Origin: Desulfocapsa sulfexigens
GTDB lineage: Bacteria > Desulfobacterota > Desulfobulbia > Desulfobulbales > Desulfocapsaceae
Direction of reading: 5' to 3'
Length of the DNA stretch: 5,178 bases
Assembly (NCBI GenBank): GCA_015661935.1
Contig: DQVD01000247.1
Location: 1 to 5,178, forward strand
The translations under genes and the position numbers were made by a program. Of this stretch, positions 1 to 5,178 are shown piece by piece. The stretch's first letter is position 1, and the number at the start of each line of letters is the position of its first letter. Below the pieces are notes generated by a model. It ran no database searches and was not told the origin of the DNA. It worked only from the letters and a program-made list of their open reading frames with translations.

Positions 1-1215
1 ATTCACAAGGGTGGCGGCTACCATTATCATGAAGCGGAAAAACTGGATCAGCCCCTGCCAATGACTCTTTATATTGGCGGTCCACCAGCACTCATGCTCT
101 CAGCTATTGCCCCATTACCTGAAGATATCCCGGAACTGATGCTCACCTCCCTGTTGATTGGTAAAAAACTGGATATGACAGCTGACCCGAAAGGCGGACA
201 TCGTCTGGTTGCCAATGCTGAGTTTGCTATAAAAGGAGTGGTTCCACCACACCTACGAAAGCCTGAAGGTCCATTTGGCGACCATTACGGCTATAACTCA
301 CTGCAACATGATTATCCTCTATTCCAGGCCTCACATCTCTACCACAGAAACAATGCCATTTATCCTGCTACTATCGTTGGTCGCCCCAAACAGGAAGATT
401 ACTTTATTGGCGATTTTTTACAGGACCTCCTCTCACCACTCTTTCCGCTTGTTATGAAAGGGGTTCGGGAGCTCAAAACTTTTGGAGAGACAGGTTTCCA
501 TTGTCTGGCTACTGCACGCGTTGCCGATCGTTATCCGCGTGAAGCTTTTGGTTGCGGGCTGAGAATTCTTGGCGAAGGCCAGCTGTCGCTCACAAAGTTC
601 CTAATTCTTACCGATGGTGATATAGATATCACAAACTTCCCTGAACTCTGGACACACGTTCTTGAACGTATTCAGTGGGATAAGGATCTTTTTGTTTTTG
701 CCAATGTTTCACAGGATACACTCGACTATACCGGGCCTTCGGTGAACAAGGGATCAAAGGCAATGATGATGGGTCTTGGCAAGGAAAAGATACGGGAACT
801 TCCCAAAGAATTTTCCGGAAATCTTCCGGCTCACTGCCGGAAAATAAAAGCATATCTACCCGGAACACTGGTCATTGAATGTGCTGATTACGAGAGTAGA
901 CCAGAACTTGCTGAAGCTATAGCCCAAGATCAGTCTCTTAGTGATTGGCCTGCAATTCTTCTTGTAGACAACTGCGATGAGGCGACCTGCTCTGTGCAGG
1001 AATTTCTATGGACATTTTTCACGAGATTTGAGCCGGCGGCTGATATTCATGGCGCTACCACAACTGTTCAACGTTTCCATGTGGGCCTCACCCCGCCGAT
1101 TGTCTTTGATTGCCGTATGAAGCCCTGGTATACGAATGTTCTCGAGGTGGACGAAGCCACCCGTAAGCTGGTTGATTCACGTATAGATAGACTGCTGCCC
1201 TCTCATCTGCGATAA
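1..1215 (+). CDS. UbiD-family prenyl-FMN-dependent decarboxylase, long type (5' end outside window)
   Basis: The frame is open from base 1 to the TAA at 1213-1215, giving 404 visible residues; the N-terminus, perhaps about 190 residues, lies upstream, so the ATG at 61 is internal. UbiD enzymes reversibly decarboxylate aromatic or unsaturated acids using prenylated FMN made by a UbiX partner. Visible residues 2-6 (HKGGG) match the region carrying the metal-binding His. AEF at 73-75 should hold the metal-binding Glu, and EGPFGDH at 89-95 carries the Glu and acidic residue of the catalytic E-R-E/D set (the Arg is upstream). GRP followed by ED near 127-133 is also typical. The C-terminal part has NKGSK, LWTFFTRFEPAAD and CRMKPW, as I recall from the roughly 600-residue UbiD proteins of Bacteroidetes and Desulfobacterota rather than the ~495-residue E. 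coli UbiD. Substrate is unknown: a quinone precursor or another aromatic acid is possible. The family is certain; the role is not. Confidence 0.9.
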   Translation: MHKGGGYHYHEAEKLDQPLPMTLYIGGPPALMLSAIAPLPEDIPELMLTSLLIGKKLDMTADPKGGHRLVANAEFAIKGVVPPHLRKPEGPFGDHYGYNSLQHDYPLFQASHLYHRNNAIYPATIVGRPKQEDYFIGDFLQDLLSPLFPLVMKGVRELKTFGETGFHCLATARVADRYPREAFGCGLRILGEGQLSLTKFLILTDGDIDITNFPELWTHVLERIQWDKDLFVFANVSQDTLDYTGPSVNKGSKAMMMGLGKEKIRELPKEFSGNLPAHCRKIKAYLPGTLVIECADYESRPELAEAIAQDQSLSDWPAILLVDNCDEATCSVQEFLWTFFTRFEPAADIHGATTTVQRFHVGLTPPIVFDCRMKPWYTNVLEVDEATRKLVDSRIDRLLPSHLR

Positions 1216-1217
1216 TT

Positions 1218-1979
1218 ATGGAAAAACCAGTACGACTACAAAAATATCTTGCCATGGCAGGTATTGCATCACGAAGAAAAGCGGAGGAGTATATTGCTGC
1301 CGGACGTGTAAAAGTTGATGGAAAAATCAGTACTGCAATGGGCCAACAGATCATACCGGGTAAACATAAAGTCTTATTTGACAACAAAAAGGTAGAGACC
1401 AAAGAACAACTCATCTACATCCTTCTCAATAAACCGAAAGGATACGTAACCACACTCTCAGACCCCCAGGGCCGACCAATTGTAACCTCACTCCTGCATG
1501 GGATAAAGGAACGTGTTTTCCCCGTAGGAAGGCTTGATCTTGATACAACAGGTGCCCTTTTGTTAACCAATGATGGTGAACTGGCCCAAATCATTCTCCA
1601 CCCCAAATACGAAGTTTATAAAACATACGAAGCAGAAGTAAAAGGGACCCCGTCACGTACAGCAATTCAAGCTCTTGAAAATGGAATTTTGCTGGAAAAC
1701 AGAAAAACAGCACCGGCCAAATTACAAATCAAACGAAAAAACAAACGAAACTCTGTGATTATTATCACAATTCATGAAGGCCGAAAACGTCAGGTAAAAA
1801 AGATGTTTCAAGCTGTCGGGCATCCTGTACAATCCCTTAAACGCCTTGCTTACGGCGAGTTAGGGCTTAAGAACTTAGCTGTTGGAAAGTTCAAAATACT
1901 TCATCAAAATGACATAAAAAGTATTTTTTCGAAAAAAACTACTTTACAAACAAAAAAATTGCTGATTCAATTTAGTTAG
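1218..1979 (+). CDS. rluB: RsuA/RluB-family pseudouridine synthase (likely 23S rRNA, RluB-type)
   Basis: This 253-residue cytoplasmic enzyme isomerises a uridine in rRNA to pseudouridine; RluB acts on helix 80-93 region U2605 of 23S rRNA in E. coli. Residues 4-50 form an S4 RNA-binding domain (RLQKYLAMAGIASRRKAEEYI). The catalytic domain follows: LLNKPKGYVTT at 69-79, DPQGRP at 82-87 (typical of RluB), GRLDLDTTGALLLTNDGEL at 104-122 with catalytic Asp107, and EGRKRQVKKMF at 187-197. The length is near RsuA (231) and RluB (291). The ATG lies two bases after the ubiD-family stop, and I see no good Shine-Dalgarno sequence, so translational coupling is likely and the two genes probably share a transcript. 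The last ~20 residues are rich in Lys, Ser and Thr and lie beyond the usual fold. The exact target uridine (RluB versus RsuA, RluE or RluF) is inferred from motif resemblance only. Confidence 0.9.
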   Translation: MEKPVRLQKYLAMAGIASRRKAEEYIAAGRVKVDGKISTAMGQQIIPGKHKVLFDNKKVETKEQLIYILLNKPKGYVTTLSDPQGRPIVTSLLHGIKERVFPVGRLDLDTTGALLLTNDGELAQIILHPKYEVYKTYEAEVKGTPSRTAIQALENGILLENRKTAPAKLQIKRKNKRNSVIIITIHEGRKRQVKKMFQAVGHPVQSLKRLAYGELGLKNLAVGKFKILHQNDIKSIFSKKTTLQTKKLLIQFS

Positions 1980-2065
1980 TTATCGTGTAGGATTTAGGTG
2001 TATTTATTAAACGGGTGCATTCTTTTCACCGCACTACCTTTTTAAAAGATGTTTTTGATTACAAT

Positions 2066-2095
2066 TTGTACTTATTATTTCTCTTTTTTTATTCT
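2066..2095 (+). promoter_or_regulatory. Weak sigma-70-like promoter candidate for the HU/IHF gene
   Basis: TTGTAC (2066-2071) and TATTCT (2090-2095) are separated by 18 bases in an AT-rich stretch. The match is 3 of 6 at -35 and 4 of 6 at -10, so this is only a candidate. If it is real, transcription starts inside the inverted repeat at 2096-2120, which would make that repeat a well-placed operator. Confidence 0.2.
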
Positions 2096-2120
2096 GAATA
2101 CTGTAAAAATTACAGTATTC
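2096..2120 (+). promoter_or_regulatory. Perfect 11-bp inverted repeat upstream of the HU/IHF gene (operator or leader hairpin)
   Basis: The arms GAATACTGTAA (2096-2106) and TTACAGTATTC (2110-2120) are exact reverse complements around a 3-base centre. The repeat sits 24 bases before the HU/IHF start and 13 bases before its Shine-Dalgarno sequence. As DNA it has the form of a binding site for a dimeric regulator, with a CTGT-N7-ACAG core. As RNA it would fold into an AT-rich hairpin, but it is followed only by GTTTTG, so it is a poor terminator. The structure is certain from the sequence; the function is inferred. Confidence 0.55.
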
Positions 2121-2144
2121 GTTTTGACTGCATAGGAGCCAAGC

Positions 2145-2426
2145 ATGAACAAATCTGAGTTAATTGAAGCTTTGTCTCAGGACATTGATATTCCTCACAG
2201 GGAGGCTGCGGAAATTACCAACACCATCATCGAAACCATGACAGAGACACTGGCTCAGGGAGACAGTATTGAAATCAGGGGTTTTGGCAGCTTTGTCATC
2301 AAGGAATACGGTTCCTATGAAGGACGGAACCCAAAGACTGGAGAGAAGATCAAGGTAAAACCAAAGAAATTACCTTTCTTTAAGGTTGGAAAGGATCTCC
2401 GGGAGCGAGTAAACGAGGGCAAATAA
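2145..2426 (+). CDS. HU/IHF-family nucleoid DNA-binding protein (IHF beta-like)
   Basis: This 93-residue histone-like protein dimerises and bends DNA, acting in nucleoid structure, replication, recombination and transcription. Residues 1-40 form the helical dimerisation half (MNKSELIEALSQ onward). RGFGSF at 45-50 leads into the beta arm, whose tip GRNPKTGE (60-67) carries Pro63, the intercalating residue of HU and IHF. The end, PFFKVGKDLRERVN (77-90), resembles the IHF beta signature more than classical HU. The length is normal (HU 90, IHF beta 94). The start is well supported by AGGAG at 2134-2138, six bases before the ATG. It stands alone: 165 bases separate it from rluB and rimO converges on it, so it probably has its own promoter. 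A partner subunit gene is not in the window, so homodimer or heterodimer cannot be decided. Confidence 0.95.
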   Translation: MNKSELIEALSQDIDIPHREAAEITNTIIETMTETLAQGDSIEIRGFGSFVIKEYGSYEGRNPKTGEKIKVKPKKLPFFKVGKDLRERVNEGK

Positions 2427-2463
2427 CGGCCTAAGTTATACCTTTTAACCCTGTTCAGGAAGA

Positions 2464-2489
2464 AAGGCAGTTCATTGGATAAATGCCTT
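2464..2489 (+). terminator. Weak hairpin downstream of the HU/IHF gene
   Basis: AAGGCA (2464-2469) and TGCCTT (2484-2489) can form a 6-bp stem with a 14-base loop, 38 bases after the stop. No T-run follows on the + strand, so it is at best a weak or Rho-assisted terminator. It is the only candidate I see for ending the HU/IHF transcript besides the AT-rich hairpins just beyond it. Confidence 0.2.
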
Positions 2490-2505
2490 ATCAGAAAATT
2501 TCTTT

Positions 2506-2532
2506 GAAAAAGAAAACAGAAAATTATTCTGT
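2506..2532 (-). terminator. Probable intrinsic terminator of rimO
   Basis: Read on the - strand, six bases after the rimO stop, ACAGAA and TTCTGT (2532-2527 and 2521-2516) form a 6-bp stem with a 5-base loop. It is followed directly by TTTCTTTTTC (2515-2506). The stem is short and AT-rich, but position and T-rich tail are right. The same 9 bases CAGAAAATT recur at 2492-2500 and 2517-2525, giving two similar hairpin-like units in tandem. Confidence 0.45.
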
Positions 2533-2538
2533 AAGGAA

Positions 2539-3867
2539 CTAAATAATCCCTCCTACCAAATCATATATTTGCGCTTCGGTGATACGTACCTGTACTATAT
2601 CACCGGGGTTTGCAATTCCATCGTTAATATAAACGCATCCGTCAATCTCAGGCGCCTGATACACTGTTCGACCTTCCAGTAACAAATCAGTTTCTCTGCT
2701 CAAACCTTCCACCAGCACCGGGACGGTCTGACCTATATATTTCCGTAATATCTCTTTTGAAATCCCTGCCTGCAATTCTAAAATTCGCTGCATCCTCTCT
2801 TGCTTGACTTCTTCAACACACTGTGCTTTAAAAAATTCTGACCTTGCCCCTTCTTCATTCGTATAGGAAAAAACTCCAACATGATCCATTTGATACTGTT
2901 TTAAAAAGCCTTCCATTTGCTGTATATCGGCTTCTGTTTCTCCGGGAAAGCCAACCATCATCGTAGTCCGTAGAGCAATATCAGGTACTACCGCACGAAT
3001 TCTATCAATAAACTTACATAAATCATCATAACCGTAACGGCGATGCATCCGTTTTAGAATTGAATCAGAGACATGCTGAAAAGGAATGTCCATATAAGGC
3101 AGAATTCTTTTTTCACTCTGCACAAGTTCAAGCAATTTATCCGTTACTCCAGACGGATACAGATACATGAGGCGTAACCATGGAATTTCCGTCTCTTTTA
3201 ATATGCGGGACAACAGAGCAAGAAGATTTGTCTGGTTATCAAGATCATTGCCATAGGCAGTAAGATCCTGGGCGATAAAAGAAATTTCTTTAACACCATT
3301 TGCTTCAAGATGTTGTAACTCCACAATAATATCTGCAATATCTCTTGATCGAAGATCACCTCTGATTGAAGGAATCATACAATAGGTACAGCGATTATTG
3401 CAGCCTTCGGTAATTTTGACAGAACTTCTGAAAAATGGGGTAGACAGAGTACGTGGTAAAGAGGCATTCATGAGAAAACGATCAGGGCAGTAAGATTTTT
3501 CGGTCTGTTCCCCGCCCATCAGTTTTTGCAAAAGATTTGCTATTTCTCCAACACCTTCTGTTCCAACAAAAAGATCCACTTCCAAAAGATCTCTGCTGAG
3601 GTCGGAAAGATAACGCTGCACAAGGCATCCGGTAACCACAAGAAATTTTTCAGAATCTTCTTCTTTGTAACGCCCCATTTCAAGGATTACTTCTATGGCC
3701 TCTTCTACAGCTGGTTGGATAAAGCCACAGGTATTTACAATGAGCACATCAGCAGCAGCAGGGTTATCTGTGAGTTCCCAATTGGCTTCCTGAAGAATGC
3801 CAAGCATTACTTCAGAATCGACAAGATTTTTTGCACATCCAAGACTTACAAGGTGAAAGCTCGCCAT
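2539..3867 (-). CDS. rimO: Ribosomal protein S12 methylthiotransferase RimO
   Basis: This 442-residue radical-SAM enzyme adds a methylthio group to the conserved Asp of ribosomal protein S12 (Asp89 in E. coli numbering), consuming SAM both as radical source and methyl donor. The N-terminal UPF0004 domain has cysteines at 11 (SLGCAKNLVDSE), 47 (VNTCGF) and 81 (VTGCLVQRY), which hold the auxiliary 4Fe-4S cluster. The radical-SAM CxxxCxxC is at 156, 160 and 163 (EGCNNRCTYCMIP). SLGCAKN-VDSE and VGTEGVGEI (101-109) point to RimO rather than the tRNA enzyme MiaB. MVGFPGETE at 304-312 is conserved in the family, and residues from about 375 to the end form the TRAM domain. The length is typical. The ATG is preceded by GAGG seven bases upstream and lies two bases after the stop of the nucleoside phosphorylase-like gene, so co-translation is likely. 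All key cysteines are present. Confidence 0.97.
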   Translation of the reverse strand: MASFHLVSLGCAKNLVDSEVMLGILQEANWELTDNPAAADVLIVNTCGFIQPAVEEAIEVILEMGRYKEEDSEKFLVVTGCLVQRYLSDLSRDLLEVDLFVGTEGVGEIANLLQKLMGGEQTEKSYCPDRFLMNASLPRTLSTPFFRSSVKITEGCNNRCTYCMIPSIRGDLRSRDIADIIVELQHLEANGVKEISFIAQDLTAYGNDLDNQTNLLALLSRILKETEIPWLRLMYLYPSGVTDKLLELVQSEKRILPYMDIPFQHVSDSILKRMHRRYGYDDLCKFIDRIRAVVPDIALRTTMMVGFPGETEADIQQMEGFLKQYQMDHVGVFSYTNEEGARSEFFKAQCVEEVKQERMQRILELQAGISKEILRKYIGQTVPVLVEGLSRETDLLLEGRTVYQAPEIDGCVYINDGIANPGDIVQVRITEAQIYDLVGGII

Positions 3868-3869
3868 AC

Positions 3870-4598
3870 TTAAACCTCATCCAAAATAGATAGTGAAACA
3901 ATATGTTGCATCAACTGTTTAATTTGGGCCTTACTCTTTCTCTTGAAAACTTTTCCGGTAAAGCCAGGTCGCCATTCATCTTTCCAAAGTTCATCGGAAA
4001 CCAGAAAAACTGCAGCAAAATCTATCTTTCTAAAAGCAGCCACTGCACAAAGTGCAGAATATTCCATGTCCACAGCACTAACTTTATATCGTTCAGCCAA
4101 TGCCTGAAGCATCTTCCTGGATTCCCTGTATGGAGCATCTGTTGACCAGAAGACCTTAGTTACGCCCATTCCCAAGGCAGCCTTTAAAGAAGCAAGTAAC
4201 CGGGAGGAAGGTTCGGAAACATCATCCCCTGTGTAATATTGAGATGTTCCCTCTCCTGAATATCCAACTCCTCCAAAAATGGTATCACCAACACGTAAAT
4301 CAGATGAAACAGCACCACACCAGCCAGTCATAACAACTTTTTCAGCACCAAGTACAATAAGTTTTTCTAAAACCATTGCAGCCATTGGAGCACCGAGAGC
4401 AGGACCGGCTACAAAAAAATCGTTATCCGGACTTACGACTAACCCCGAATGAAACAAAAATCGTTGCTCTCCACCACGATCAACAAGTGTCTGAAGAGCA
4501 ACTCTTGCTTCAGTGGGATTGACAAATAAAATTCCACATGAAGGGATTGCTTTTTCCCGTGCTGCACGACTTGGATGGATAATTATATCAGGGTTCAT
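3870..4598 (-). CDS. Nucleoside phosphorylase-superfamily protein (phosphorylase or hydrolase, substrate unknown)
   Basis: With the ATG at 4598 the protein has 242 residues, the usual size for the PNP/UDP/MTAN superfamily, which cleaves the glycosidic bond of nucleosides. Visible signatures are GPALGAPMAAMVLEKL at 65-80 (the G-x-G-x-G-x-P-S-like core), TGWCGAV at 91-97 (the GSCGA-type loop), RVGD at 102-105, VDMEYSAL at 176-183 with the Met-Glu pair that contacts ribose, and VSDE at 200-203, whose Asp matches the purine-base acid of hexameric PNP. By my hand alignment, the phosphate-binding Arg before the GSCGA loop is Met90 here, while an N-terminal Arg32 is kept; so phosphorolysis is not assured. 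The longer frame starts with GTG at 4661, but that start lies in the atpE terminator; ATG4598 has AAAGG five bases upstream. It overlaps nothing and ends two bases before rimO. Futalosine, MTA/SAH or 5'-deoxyadenosine are possible substrates by inference only. Confidence 0.85.
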   Translation of the reverse strand: MNPDIIIHPSRAAREKAIPSCGILFVNPTEARVALQTLVDRGGEQRFLFHSGLVVSPDNDFFVAGPALGAPMAAMVLEKLIVLGAEKVVMTGWCGAVSSDLRVGDTIFGGVGYSGEGTSQYYTGDDVSEPSSRLLASLKAALGMGVTKVFWSTDAPYRESRKMLQALAERYKVSAVDMEYSALCAVAAFRKIDFAAVFLVSDELWKDEWRPGFTGKVFKRKSKAQIKQLMQHIVSLSILDEV

Positions 4599-4600
4599 TT

Positions 4601-4641
4601 CAGCCTTTGGATGGAGAACGTAAAACGCAAAAAGGCTGCAG
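4601..4641 (-). promoter_or_regulatory. Possible alternative RNA pairing that masks the Shine-Dalgarno sequence of the nucleoside phosphorylase-like gene
   Basis: On the - strand the 3' arm of the atpE terminator contains CAGCCTTT (4638-4631). The Shine-Dalgarno region of the next gene reads AAAGGCTG (4608-4601), its exact reverse complement and also a copy of the start of the terminator's 5' arm. The 3' arm can therefore pair either with the 5' arm (11 bp, terminator) or with the Shine-Dalgarno region (8 bp). The complementarity is read directly; a regulatory role is inferred. Confidence 0.35.
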
Positions 4642-4658
4642 ATTGCTCTGCAGCCTTT
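4621..4658 (-). terminator. Strong intrinsic terminator after atpE
   Basis: On the - strand AAAGGCTGCAG (4658-4648) and CTGCAGCCTTT (4641-4631) form a perfect 11-bp stem with a 6-base loop, followed by a tail continuing TT GCG TTTTA. It begins 58 bases after the atpE stop. It should end the atpB-atpE transcript and shows that the stretch between 4661 and 4599 is not coding. Confidence 0.8.
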
Positions 4659-4667
4659 CACAACTCA

Positions 4668-4695
4668 AAGATACTATCGCCACACGATGCAACAA
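4668..4695 (-). promoter_or_regulatory. Weak promoter candidate between atpE and the terminator
   Basis: On the - strand TTGTTG (4695-4690) and TATCTT (4673-4668) are 16 bases apart (3 of 6 and 4 of 6 consensus matches). If used, the transcript would start just ahead of the terminator hairpin and carry it as a leader of the nucleoside phosphorylase-rimO unit. Chance similarity is quite possible. Confidence 0.15.
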
Positions 4696-4716
4696 TAGAA
4701 TCTACCTGAAGCTAAC

Positions 4717-4971
4717 TTAGCCTATCAAAGGATTGGCATAAAGCAGAATCAGAGAAACAACCAGACCGTAAATAGCACAGGACTCAGCAAGAGCCATACC
4801 GAGGATCATGAAAACCATCAATTTAGGCTGTGCTTCGGGGTTACGAGCAAGACCCATACAAGCGCCATTTCCAATATTACCGATACCAATAGCAGCGCCA
4901 AGTCCAGCAAGTCCAATTGAAAGTCCTGCACCAATAGGGATAAGTGCGAGCATCAAAGCATTTGATTCCAT
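4717..4971 (-). CDS. atpE: F-type ATP synthase subunit c
   Basis: This 84-residue membrane proteolipid forms the rotating c-ring of the F0 motor. It is a two-helix hairpin: helix 1 about 8-40 with the Gly/Ala-rich packing motif GLGAAIGIGNIGNG (23-36), polar loop RNPEAQP at 43-49, and helix 2 about 50-78. The ion-carrying carboxylate is Glu63, the same 20 residues after the loop Arg as Asp61 of E. coli. It is followed by Ser64 and Tyr68, as in Na+-binding rings, but the helix-1 position that is Gln32 in Ilyobacter is Ile30 here. The ATG has AAGGAG (4984-4979) seven bases upstream. The gene follows atpB by 95 bases and is followed by a terminator, not by atpF, so the F0 a/c pair is apart from the remaining ATP synthase genes, as in Geobacter and relatives. 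No signal peptide is expected or seen. Confidence 0.96.
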   Translation of the reverse strand: MESNALMLALIPIGAGLSIGLAGLGAAIGIGNIGNGACMGLARNPEAQPKLMVFMILGMALAESCAIYGLVVSLILLYANPLIG

Positions 4972-5066
4972 TGTAATTCTCCTTAAAAAGTTTTGTTGTT
5001 TTGGCCTTCTTCTTAAACTATTAAAAATAACTTCGTATAAATAAATTTCTTTTTTCTACAACTGGA

Positions 5067-5178
5067 TCAATGGGCATGCTCATTCGCCTGACCGAAATAC
5101 ACAGCGGTAAGCAGAACAAAAACCATGGCCTGAACCAGAGAAACAAGGACACCTAACATCATAATTGGCAGTGGTGCG
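5067..5178 (-). CDS. atpB: F-type ATP synthase subunit a (C-terminal 37 residues or so, rest outside window)
   Basis: The - strand is open from the window end to the TGA at 5069-5067. It encodes 36 complete residues, APLPIMMLGVLVSLVQA followed by MVFVLLTAVYFGQANEHAH, which is the last transmembrane helix and tail of the ATP synthase a subunit. The LVQAxVFxLLTxxY pattern is highly characteristic; the Gln lies in the ion half-channel helix near the c-ring. Subunit a is the stator partner that passes ions to the c subunit encoded next. The frame was too short to stand as a full ORF but is clear from translation. The N-terminal part lies beyond the window end. Confidence 0.93.
   Translation of the reverse strand, partial: APLPIMMLGVLVSLVQAMVFVLLTAVYFGQANEHAH

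Noticed and set aside
1088..1414. Open frame of 108 codons on the - strand across the ubiD-rluB junction.
   Set aside because: It overlaps the conserved C-terminus of the UbiD protein and the S4 domain of RluB; it is a shadow frame.
2014..2043. Possible terminator after rluB: GGTGC/GCACT pairing followed by ACC and five T.
   Set aside because: The stem is only four pairs plus a wobble with a 12-base loop, too weak to call.
3526..3873. Open frame of 115 codons on the + strand, opposite rimO.
   Set aside because: It lies antisense within a complete, well-conserved rimO and its translation shows no family features or start signals.
5027..5039. Exact 13-base match to one arm of a loxP site (ATAACTTCGTATA) between atpB and atpE.
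   Set aside because: No second inverted arm follows at the right spacing and there is no recombinase or other phage gene nearby. In an AT-rich gap it is best read as a coincidence.
4808..5044. Open frame of 78 codons on the + strand opposite atpE.
   Set aside because: Its Pro/Ile/Ala-rich translation is simply the reverse of the Gly/Ala-rich atpE helix codons.

Overview
The window looks like ordinary chromosome from a low-to-moderate GC, anaerobic-type Gram-negative bacterium. Protein flavour and layout best fit Desulfobacterota (a Desulfobulbales-like or Geobacter-like relative). The hints are a long-type UbiD decarboxylase and an ATP synthase a/c gene pair that ends in a terminator with no atpF after it. 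This assignment is an inference from recognisable families, not from a search.

Layout. Positions 1-1979 (+ strand) hold the 3' two thirds of a UbiD-family prenyl-FMN decarboxylase gene. Two bases later comes an RluB-type 23S rRNA pseudouridine synthase. Positions 1980-2144 are a regulatory gap with a perfect 11-bp inverted repeat just in front of an HU/IHF-type nucleoid protein gene (2145-2426). Positions 2427-2538 are a convergent gap with weak terminator-like hairpins. From 2539 to the end everything is on the - strand. Reading in the direction of transcription, these are atpB (3' end only), atpE, a strong intrinsic terminator, a nucleoside phosphorylase-superfamily gene, and rimO, whose start lies two bases after that gene's stop. 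No gap without a gene exceeds 300 bases.

How the genes relate. AtpB and AtpE are the membrane-embedded a and c subunits of the F-type ATP synthase. RluB and RimO both modify the ribosome (23S rRNA and protein S12). The nucleoside phosphorylase-like protein is probably co-translated with RimO. One testable idea is that it handles a nucleoside made by SAM-dependent chemistry. UbiD probably acts on an aromatic acid, possibly in quinone synthesis, but the substrate cannot be read from sequence.

There is no RNA gene, mobile element, CRISPR array or obvious new defence system here. The most interesting non-coding signal is in front of the nucleoside phosphorylase gene. The 3' arm of the atpE terminator can also pair over 8 bases with that gene's Shine-Dalgarno region. 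The terminator also shows that the longest open frame for this gene starts too far upstream, so the start is placed at 4598. Second is the palindrome before the HU gene, which resembles a LexA box with a spacer one base short.
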